A DNA stretch of 16,572 bases. Source: Planctomycetaceae bacterium UBA2972. Lineage in GTDB: Bacteria; Planctomycetota; Planctomycetia; Pirellulales; Pirellulaceae. Every line of letters starts with the position of its first letter. The stretch's first letter is position 1. This document shows, piece after piece, positions 7,489 to 13,033 of the stretch. Under the pieces are notes generated by a model. It was not told where the DNA came from and searched no databases. It saw only the letters and a list, made by a program, of their open reading frames with translations. The stretch is from positions 1 to 16,572 of the forward strand of contig DEAW01000198.1 of NCBI GenBank assembly GCA_002348315.1, given 5' to 3'. Position numbers and translations under genes: made by a program.

Positions 7489-7497
7489 CCCTCCTCT
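7489..7497 (-). promoter_or_regulatory. Ribosome binding site fixing the dehydrogenase TTG start
   Basis: Read on the minus strand this is AGAGGAGGG, with the GGAGG core 7 bases before TTG at 7482. It overlaps the TAG stop (7498-7496) of the preceding 86-residue gene, so ribosomes terminating there arrive on the site. It supports the TTG start over the in-frame ATG at 7533. Confidence 0.7.
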
Positions 7498-7756
7498 ATC
7501 TGCCTTTGGACAGGCTGGTAATAAAGTTAGCAACGACTTCAGGGCTATTCTGAGACCTTAGGTGATCAATGGTTACCTGCGGTACTTCCAGTTTCTCCAG
7601 ATGTGTCGCTAACAAATCCCATTGACGTTCTCGTTTTTTTCCCTCCGCCAGATACAACTCTGTGACAATTTCCTGACACCGTTGCAAAGCGATGTTTTCA
7701 CGATTGTCATAGTAGTTTTTGATCACTCGATTTTGGTAATTCGAACGGTCAGCCAT
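7496..7756 (-). CDS. Small hypothetical protein (86 aa), first gene of the minus-strand operon
   Basis: I do not recognise a named family. The product is 86 residues, highly charged, with no signal peptide, no membrane segment and a single cysteine (C27). It looks almost wholly helical: residues 9-42 and 44-85 alternate charged and hydrophobic positions in amphipathic fashion (YDNRENIALQRCQEIV, VANFITSLSKGR). A GGAG lies 5 bases before the ATG at 7756, and the stop runs into the ribosome site of the dehydrogenase, so translation of the two is probably coupled. It may be an accessory or regulatory subunit for the downstream enzyme (inference only). Coding character is supported by the ribosome site, tight spacing and operon position. 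Confidence 0.72.
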   Translation of the reverse strand: MADRSNYQNRVIKNYYDNRENIALQRCQEIVTELYLAEGKKRERQWDLLATHLEKLEVPQVTIDHLRSQNSPEVVANFITSLSKGR

Positions 7757-7842
7757 AATTCTCCGATTCCCTTATGTTTTCGCTGGCAAAAGACAATTTC
7801 CGCTGTTTCTTTTCCTGCGTCTACTTCCGTAATCTAACGCGA

Positions 7843-7870
7843 TTGCCATAATAATGCATATAGGTTAAAT
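7843..7870 (+). promoter_or_regulatory. Candidate sigma-70-like promoter for the ferredoxin-PII-YkgJ-hisS unit
   Basis: TTGCCA (7843-7848, 5 of 6 to TTGACA) is followed after 16 bases by TTAAAT (7865-7870, 4 of 6 to TATAAT). It would start transcription near 7877, about 70 bases ahead of the ferredoxin ATG. It lies in the 191-base spacer between divergent operons. Planctomycete promoter rules are poorly defined, so this is only a candidate. Confidence 0.3.
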
Positions 7871-7947
7871 AAGCTCTCCCAAACGATACGATGGGTACTA
7901 GCAGGGGGACTAATGATATCCTCGAACAAATACAGGGTTCGAATCCG

Positions 7948-8337
7948 ATGCCGAAAGTTAAATTCTCGAAAGAAAACCAAGAGGTTACTGTACCTGAAGG
8001 TACCACGATACGAGAAGCAGCAAAGCTATTAAATATCAAAGGTATCAAGGGAGTGAATTTATTAGCAGCCTGTGCTAAATGTTTAGCGGGTAGAGGACTA
8101 TCTTCACATGGTGCATGTCGCGTGATTGTAACCGAGGGGCATGGGGAAAACACCAATGGCCTCACGCTGTGGGAAAAGATGTGCTTTTTAGCACCGTTCC
8201 CAAATCCTGTAATGGGGCTCTCTTATCTGGATAATCCGGAACAAACTCGGTTAGCCTGTGAATGCAAAGTAACCGGTGATGTTACTGTCGACACCAACCC
8301 CGACCTGAATTTATTCGGAGAGAACTTCTTTAGTTAG
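7948..8337 (+). CDS. [2Fe-2S] ferredoxin-like protein with non-canonical ligand set
   Basis: The 129-residue product has the plant-type ferredoxin plan: MPKVKFSKENQEVTVPEGTT start, a central cysteine region, a second cysteine region after a loop, and the NLFGENFFS end I associate with planctomycete ferredoxins. In such ferredoxins the cluster site reads C-x5-C-x2-C followed by a distant C. Aligning on RGL and ACRV, the expected first and second cysteines are G48 and H54; only C57 and the distant C104 (LACEC, with C106) are kept. Two extra cysteines, C42 and C45, sit just upstream. It may use C42/C45 or His54 as ligands, or may not bind a cluster. ATG 7948 is preferred over ATG 7891 from the family N-terminus; neither has a strong ribosome site. 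The codon choice is AT-richer (TTA, AAA, GCA) than in neighbouring genes. Confidence 0.8.
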   Translation: MPKVKFSKENQEVTVPEGTTIREAAKLLNIKGIKGVNLLAACAKCLAGRGLSSHGACRVIVTEGHGENTNGLTLWEKMCFLAPFPNPVMGLSYLDNPEQTRLACECKVTGDVTVDTNPDLNLFGENFFS

Positions 8338-8377
8338 TTCTGTCTTTTCCCCTGCTTTTATTTTGAGGAATTTGACG

Positions 8378-8695
8378 ATGAAGCAAATCATTGCCATCGT
8401 TCGACCGTTCCTCGCCGAAAAAGTTCTGGAAGGCTTAAAACGTGCTCCTCTCGAAGCACTCAATGTGCGCGAAGTGAAAGGGTTCGGTCGTCAAAAGGAA
8501 AGACTGCACGAGTATAATGACAATGAATATGCAACTGCCTTTCTCCCCAAAGTTGAAATTACAATGTGGGTGGATGAAACCCGGGTAGACGAGATCGTGG
8601 AGAAGATTTCCGAGATCGCGCGTACAGGCCGAATGGGAGACGGTAAAATCTTTGTAATGCCCGCCACCGATGGAACGATTCAACCTTCGCTATAA
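8378..8695 (+). CDS. PII-family nitrogen regulatory protein
   Basis: A 105-residue PII protein; PII trimers sense 2-oxoglutarate and ATP/ADP and control transporters, enzymes or regulators by contact. The match is strong: MKQIIAIVRPF at the start, VKGFGRQK (33-40), T-loop to FLPK (55-58) and GRMGDGKIFV (84-93). The T-loop has standard length and keeps both Tyr46 and Tyr51, the uridylylation position in many bacteria, so modification is possible. T-loop residues 41-45 and 47-49 differ from the enterobacterial GHTEL and RGA. The start at ATG 8378 is set by GAGGA (8365-8369) 8 bases upstream; a TTG at 8363 lies ahead of that site and is rejected. It sits 40 bases after the ferredoxin-like gene and 16 before the YkgJ gene. 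No amtB or glnA is in the window, so the target and the glnB/glnK identity are open. Confidence 0.92.
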   Translation: MKQIIAIVRPFLAEKVLEGLKRAPLEALNVREVKGFGRQKERLHEYNDNEYATAFLPKVEITMWVDETRVDEIVEKISEIARTGRMGDGKIFVMPATDGTIQPSL

Positions 8696-8711
8696 ATCTG
8701 ACAAACCATAA

Positions 8712-9146
8712 ATGATCCGCACCAAACCAACTCGCGAAGAACTCAAGGACGGCGAAGTCCTTTGTGAACACTGCACTGCCAAATGTTGTAAATACTTTGC
8801 ACTGCCCATGGAAACCCCGCAAGACCAGGAAGACTTTGATTTTCTACGCTGGTACCTGGTGCATGATAGGGCGAGTATCTTTGCTGACGGCGACGAGTGG
8901 TACATCATGATTCACACTACGTGTAAGCATCTGCAATCTGACAACCTTTGTGGAATCTATGAAACACGCCCGCAAATCTGTCGAGACTACACAACGGAAA
9001 ACTGTGAATACGAAGATGACTGGACGTATGACCGTTACTTTGAAACTGCAGAACAGGTTCACGAGTACGCAGAAGCCATCTTGCAAACCACCACCAACGG
9101 TAGTATTCGCAGCCCCAGGCCTAACCCGCTACCAGTGATTGGCTAA
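8712..9146 (+). CDS. YkgJ-family cysteine-cluster protein (putative Fe/Zn-chelating)
   Basis: A 144-residue cytosolic protein with the YkgJ/Fe-S-oxidoreductase-like cysteine pattern. An N-terminal group C18, C21, C25, C26 (CEHCTAKCC) is followed after about 45 residues by C71, C80 (NLCGIYETRP) and C90 (ICRDY), plus C98. CxIYxxRPxxCRxY is the family hallmark. Members are thought to bind iron or zinc, but a defined reaction is lacking. The C-terminal 20 residues are Pro-rich and lie outside the domain. The ATG at 8712 has no clear Shine-Dalgarno, with the PII stop only 16 bases upstream, suggesting translation by read-on. It ends 9 bases before hisS, so it belongs to the same transcript. Confidence 0.85.
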   Translation: MIRTKPTREELKDGEVLCEHCTAKCCKYFALPMETPQDQEDFDFLRWYLVHDRASIFADGDEWYIMIHTTCKHLQSDNLCGIYETRPQICRDYTTENCEYEDDWTYDRYFETAEQVHEYAEAILQTTTNGSIRSPRPNPLPVIG

Positions 9147-9155
9147 CGACAAACT

Positions 9156-10517
9156 ATGACTGATTCAAGCAAACCGAAAAAACCGCAACTCATCCAACCG
9201 CGTACTCTCAAAGGATTTAGAGACTACCTGCCCGAGACGATGATCCCACGTGAGCAGCTGATTCAGACAGCTCGTGAAGTTTACCGCAGTTTCGGATTTG
9301 GCCCGATCGATACGCCAACTCTGGAATACCTAGAGATTCTGACCGGCAAGGGCAGCGATGAGACAGACCGACAGCTCTACAAGTTCCAGGATCACGGCGG
9401 CCGTGATGTGGGAATGCGATTCGACTTGACTGTCCCACTTGCCCGCTTCGTCGCACAGCATATCAACGAATTGGGCACGCCATTTAAACGCTACCATATC
9501 GCTCCGGTCTGGCGAGGCGAGAATACTCAGCGCGGTCGTTACCGCGAATTCATGCAATGTGACTTTGATACCATCGGCACGCTCTCGGTCGCAGCCGATA
9601 TTGAAACTGGATTAGTTATCAACGCATTACTCTCTGCGATCGGTTTTGAACGCTTTAAGATCCATCTCAATAACCGTCAGGTGCTCAACGGCCTACTCCA
9701 AAAACAAAACCTCGAAGATCAGGCGACCCCCGTCCTGCGAAGCCTTGATAAACTTGCCAAGATTGGCGAGGACAAGGTCGTTGAGGAAATGATCGCAACG
9801 GCCGGCACCACCGAAGAGCAGGCTCGAAGTGTTCTGGCTATGGCGGCTTTACAGGGTTCCAACGATGAAATACTAGCTCAACTTAAGCCCATCGTGGCAG
9901 GCAATGAGTTAGGAGAAGAAGGTGTCGCCCGGCTCGAAGCAATTCTCAACGGTTTGCAATCCGGCGGCGTTCCGGAGGAGCGTATCAAACTTGATGTCTC
10001 CATCGCCCGGGGTCTCGACTATTACACCGGGGCAATCTTCGAAACCTTTTTGGATGACCTCCCCGGCATTGGATCGGTATGTAGTGGTGGCCGCTACGAC
10101 AATCTGGCAGAACTCTACACCAAACGACAGCTACCTGGTATCGGTGCTTCGCTGGGACTCGATCGTTTACTCGCCGCCATGGAAGAATTGGGAATGTTAG
10201 CCAACGTAAAAACACCGGCTGATGTGTTAGTCACTTACTTCGACAAATCTGCGCTGGGAAAATACCTGGAGATCGCTGCGACGTTGCGAGAAGCCGGACT
10301 AAAAGTGGAAGTCTATCCGGAAGCCAAAAAACTGGGACAACAGCTCAAGTATGCCGATGCTCGAGGGTTTGGATATGCCGTGATTGCCGGTGAAGACGAG
10401 CTTGGACGTGATGCTCTGCAAGTCAAAGATCTGGGCACTGGAGAAAGTACGGAATACCCCATCGCTTCTGCGGCGGAGGCCTTGTCGGCTATCATCAAAA
10501 AAGCAGATCAGAGCTAA
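9156..10517 (+). CDS. hisS: Histidine--tRNA ligase
   Basis: Class II synthetase charging tRNA-His. The 453-residue length is longer than the roughly 420 of E. coli HisRS. Motif 1 starts with KGFRDYLP (19-26). Motif 2 runs about 110-139 (FKRYHIAPVWRGE, then RYREFMQCDFD), with R120 as the ATP-contacting arginine. The histidine-specific segment is RGLDYYTG (285-292) with SGGRYDNL (310-317), and motif 3 is GIGASLGLDRLL (328-339). Residues from about 354 onward are the anticodon-binding domain. An insertion domain lies between motif 2 and the RGLDYY segment. The W-R-G-E-N motif 2 resembles the long, eukaryote-like HisRS group. No ribosome site precedes ATG 9156; the YkgJ stop is 9 bases away. The last codons and stop lie inside a hairpin (10501-10531). 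Confidence 0.96.
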   Translation: MTDSSKPKKPQLIQPRTLKGFRDYLPETMIPREQLIQTAREVYRSFGFGPIDTPTLEYLEILTGKGSDETDRQLYKFQDHGGRDVGMRFDLTVPLARFVAQHINELGTPFKRYHIAPVWRGENTQRGRYREFMQCDFDTIGTLSVAADIETGLVINALLSAIGFERFKIHLNNRQVLNGLLQKQNLEDQATPVLRSLDKLAKIGEDKVVEEMIATAGTTEEQARSVLAMAALQGSNDEILAQLKPIVAGNELGEEGVARLEAILNGLQSGGVPEERIKLDVSIARGLDYYTGAIFETFLDDLPGIGSVCSGGRYDNLAELYTKRQLPGIGASLGLDRLLAAMEELGMLANVKTPADVLVTYFDKSALGKYLEIAATLREAGLKVEVYPEAKKLGQQLKYADARGFGYAVIAGEDELGRDALQVKDLGTGESTEYPIASAAEALSAIIKKADQS

Positions 10518-10531
10518 GCTCTCATCTGCTT
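10501..10531 (-). terminator. Intrinsic terminator hairpin at the hisS / aminotransferase convergence
   Basis: Arms AAGCAGAT-c-AGAGC and GCTCT-c-ATCTGCTT give 8+5 base pairs around one C-C mismatch, with loop TAA, which is the hisS stop codon. On the minus strand the hairpin is followed by six T (plus A run 10497-10502), a proper intrinsic terminator for the aminotransferase gene ending at 10558. In the plus direction the tail is only CTTGTTG, so it would terminate hisS less well. Confidence 0.75.
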
Positions 10532-10557
10532 GTTGAATTCAATCGATTGGATCAAGG

Positions 10558-11709
10558 CTAAGCTGCACGACGTTGTGACATCGCAAAGAACTGTTGGACA
10601 CCGTCGACCACTATGCGTACTTCTTCCTCTTCAAGTTCCGGGAAGATCGGCAAACTCAAGACTTCCCGGGATGCTCTCAAAGTCTCCGGCAGGTCTTCAG
10701 GTTGATAGCCAAGTGTTCGGAAACAGTGCTGCATGTGTAATGGCACGGGGTAATAAATCTCGCTGCCAATGTTACGTTCACCTAAGAACGCTTTTAACTC
10801 ATCGCGTTTTCCGTGATGCACACGAATCGTGTATTGATTCCAAACATGCCCGTCACCATACACTGAAACAGGCAGGCTGATTTCATTGGCTAAGCCGCTC
10901 GCCTGTAGTAACTCCTGATAAAGTTCAGCATTCTTCTGACGACCGGTAACGGCATCATCAAGGTGCTTGATTTTGACATTTAACACAGCAGCCTGCATGG
11001 AATCGAGTCGACTGTTGATACCAATGACTTTGTGATAGTAACGCGGACGCATGCCATGTCCGGAATAGAGTCGCAGACGATCTTCAAGTTCTTCATCGTT
11101 GGTGACAATCATCCCACCATCGCCCATGCCACCCAAATTCTTCGTCGGGTAGAAACTAATGCAACCGAAGTGTCCCCAGGCCCCGGCGGGTCGCCCATTG
11201 ATATTTGCGCCGATCGACTGAGCGGCATCTTCGATCACAACTAATCCATGCTCATCACAGATTTCCATGATGGTATCCATATCAGCACACTGGCCAAACA
11301 GATGCACAGGAATAACGGCTTTCGTCTTGTCCGTTACAGCTTCCGCTAATTTGACCGGATCGATATTGAACGTGACCGGATCGATATCAACAAACACCGG
11401 TACTCCACCTAACCGACTGATGGCACTGGCGGTGGCAAAGAAAGTGAAGCTGGGACAAATCACTTCATCCCCTTCACGTAATCCCATCGCCATCAGCGAC
11501 AACAGTAAGGCATCACTTCCAGATGCGCATCCGATCCCAAAACGAGTGTTCGACCAGCGAGCACATTCTTCTTCGAGTTGTTTTACATCCGGCCCAAATA
11601 GAAAGCGACCGGAGTCAAGAACATTTGCCAGCGCCTCAAGAAACTCCTCCCGCAGGGGAGCATTACCTCGGGGCACATCCAGCAAAGGTACAGGACGATT
11701 CATATTCAT
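10558..11709 (-). CDS. DegT/DnrJ/EryC1/StrS-family sugar aminotransferase
   Basis: A 383-residue PLP enzyme of the family that transaminates nucleotide-linked keto-sugars for surface polysaccharides or glycan modification. Landmarks: LLDVPR start, SGSDALLLSL (63-72), PSFTFFATASAI (86-97), HLFGQ (136-140), VVIEDAAQSIG (157-167) with D161 contacting the PLP nitrogen, SFYPTKNLGG (185-194) with K190 as the Schiff-base lysine, INSRLD (231-236), and a C-terminal IYYPVPLHMQ / LSLPIFPEL (351-359). The length is normal. The exact sugar substrate cannot be read; a WbpE-like amino-uronate role is one option. No strong ribosome site precedes ATG 11709, and a second ATG two codons later is possible. It is a single-gene unit between two hairpins, convergent with hisS. 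Confidence 0.92.
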   Translation of the reverse strand: MNMNRPVPLLDVPRGNAPLREEFLEALANVLDSGRFLFGPDVKQLEEECARWSNTRFGIGCASGSDALLLSLMAMGLREGDEVICPSFTFFATASAISRLGGVPVFVDIDPVTFNIDPVKLAEAVTDKTKAVIPVHLFGQCADMDTIMEICDEHGLVVIEDAAQSIGANINGRPAGAWGHFGCISFYPTKNLGGMGDGGMIVTNDEELEDRLRLYSGHGMRPRYYHKVIGINSRLDSMQAAVLNVKIKHLDDAVTGRQKNAELYQELLQASGLANEISLPVSVYGDGHVWNQYTIRVHHGKRDELKAFLGERNIGSEIYYPVPLHMQHCFRTLGYQPEDLPETLRASREVLSLPIFPELEEEEVRIVVDGVQQFFAMSQRRAA

Positions 11710-11810
11710 AGTTCTAAAATCAGCTATAAACCGAGTAAAATTAATTGTTGGCGAGTTGGAGGATAGCCGGAATGGACAATTTCAAGCAATAGCAGAAAAC
11801 GTAGTTACGC

Positions 11811-11849
11811 AAACAGGCCCGTTATCGTCATTCGACAACGGGCCTGTTT
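11811..11849 (-). terminator. Hairpin terminator downstream of the amidohydrolase gene
   Basis: A perfect 13-base stem pairs AAACAGGCCCGTT (11811-11823) with AACGGGCCTGTTT (11837-11849). An inner TCG/CGA continues after an A-C mismatch around the loop TCATT. It begins 58 bases after the amidohydrolase stop on the minus strand and lies about 100 bases before the aminotransferase start, so it separates the two units. The T run on the minus strand is short (TTTGC); on the plus strand it is TTTGTTTG, so it may act both ways. Confidence 0.75.
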
Positions 11850-11906
11850 GTTTGAAGTAGATGAATTTGTCTGATGTTCAGCTGGATTCCAGACTAAATG
11901 TCATGA

Positions 11907-12887
11907 CTAAATATCATAGAGTCGTTCTGCATTGTCATGGAACAGTTTCAGCTGCTCTTCAAAGGGCCGATCCGCAACAATCTCTTTCAGGGCATCAACC
12001 CACTGCTTATAGCTGGCAACCAAACGGCATACAGGCCAGTCTCCACCAAATATCACTCGGTCCGGACCAAAAGAATCCAAACAATGATTGACAATCGGGG
12101 CCAGCATCGAAGCATCCCAGTCATCTTTGGGTGCGCGAGCCACAATACCAGAAATCTTACATACCACGTTGTCTTTGGAAGCCAGTAACTCGATGTCCTT
12201 CTTCCACTGATCCACCTGATGCCAGGGTTCTTCGCCCGAGTCTTTTAGCCAGGCTTTGGGATCCGCGTTTCCACAGTGGTCCACAATCAATCGCGTTTCC
12301 GGAGCCTTGTCTGCCAGTGTGGCTCCATGAGCTAATTCCGTCGGACGCATACACAAATCAAAACTCTTCCCCATGCTTCCGAGCAACTGTACGGATTTTA
12401 CATACTGGTCACCTAAGCAGAGTCCCGGAGGAGCAGAATCAACATGTAGCACCTGGCGAATACCTTTGATGTACTTATTGTTTCTGTAGTTGTTGATATA
12501 GGGAGCAAAACTGGCTTCTCCAGGACGACCGGATACGACCGCCGCCACAGTCGGATGTCGAGGATCTTTTGATAGTGCAATTAAATGCTCAGCCTCTTTC
12601 ACCTGATTCTTAGGATTCACATCCACTTCCATATAAACCGCTTTCGCCAGGTTCACTGCCCGCGTTGCTTTTTTGTAGTCGCTGGTGACATAGCTTCGGG
12701 CAAGGACTTCCGGAGCTCCGCCAAGCCATGGCGGCTGGAACAGATCCAAATCCCAAAGATGCTGATGCGTATCAATGATCGGCAGGCGTTTGGCTGTTGC
12801 CTCGGCAGCAGGCGTCAACGTGGATGCAGCCGCTGCAGCAGTGAGTGCAGAAGTCGATTGGAGGAAGTCTCTTCGAGTGAATGTCAT
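11907..12887 (-). CDS. Tat-exported amidohydrolase family protein (L-fuconolactonase-like)
   Basis: A 326-residue metal-dependent hydrolase. Residues 1-31 are a twin-arginine signal (TRRDFLQ at 4-10, then an Ala-rich hydrophobic stretch), so the folded enzyme is probably sent to the periplasm. The barrel begins with IIDTHQHLWD (37-46; H41 and H43 the expected HxH metal ligands), continues with VDHCGN (202-207; H204) and ends with RVIFGGDWPVC (277-287; D283 the conserved Asp). This set fits the COG3618 lactonase-type amidohydrolases, whose known members open sugar lactones or related esters. Planctomycetes have many such paralogues and the substrate here is unknown. AGGA lies 8 bases before the ATG at 12887. 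It stands alone, divergent from a membrane protein and ended by a hairpin. Confidence 0.9.
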   Translation of the reverse strand: MTFTRRDFLQSTSALTAAAAASTLTPAAEATAKRLPIIDTHQHLWDLDLFQPPWLGGAPEVLARSYVTSDYKKATRAVNLAKAVYMEVDVNPKNQVKEAEHLIALSKDPRHPTVAAVVSGRPGEASFAPYINNYRNNKYIKGIRQVLHVDSAPPGLCLGDQYVKSVQLLGSMGKSFDLCMRPTELAHGATLADKAPETRLIVDHCGNADPKAWLKDSGEEPWHQVDQWKKDIELLASKDNVVCKISGIVARAPKDDWDASMLAPIVNHCLDSFGPDRVIFGGDWPVCRLVASYKQWVDALKEIVADRPFEEQLKLFHDNAERLYDI

Positions 12888-13033
12888 GGGTCGATCCTAA
12901 AGCAGATATCTCAGGGGTTGAGTGTTAACTTCTTCATATTAGCGGAATCAAAACCTGAAAACCAACCGCATCAACGTAAAGAACTTAGTTTTGAAGCTGG
13001 TTTCAGGACTGCTTTTGCTACGATATATCAAGT

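Noticed and set aside
7931..7950. GGGTTCGAATCC resembles a tRNA T-loop
   Set aside because: Only two base pairs flank the TTCGAAT loop, and there is no acceptor stem, anticodon arm or D arm at proper distance. It sits at the start of the ferredoxin-like gene.
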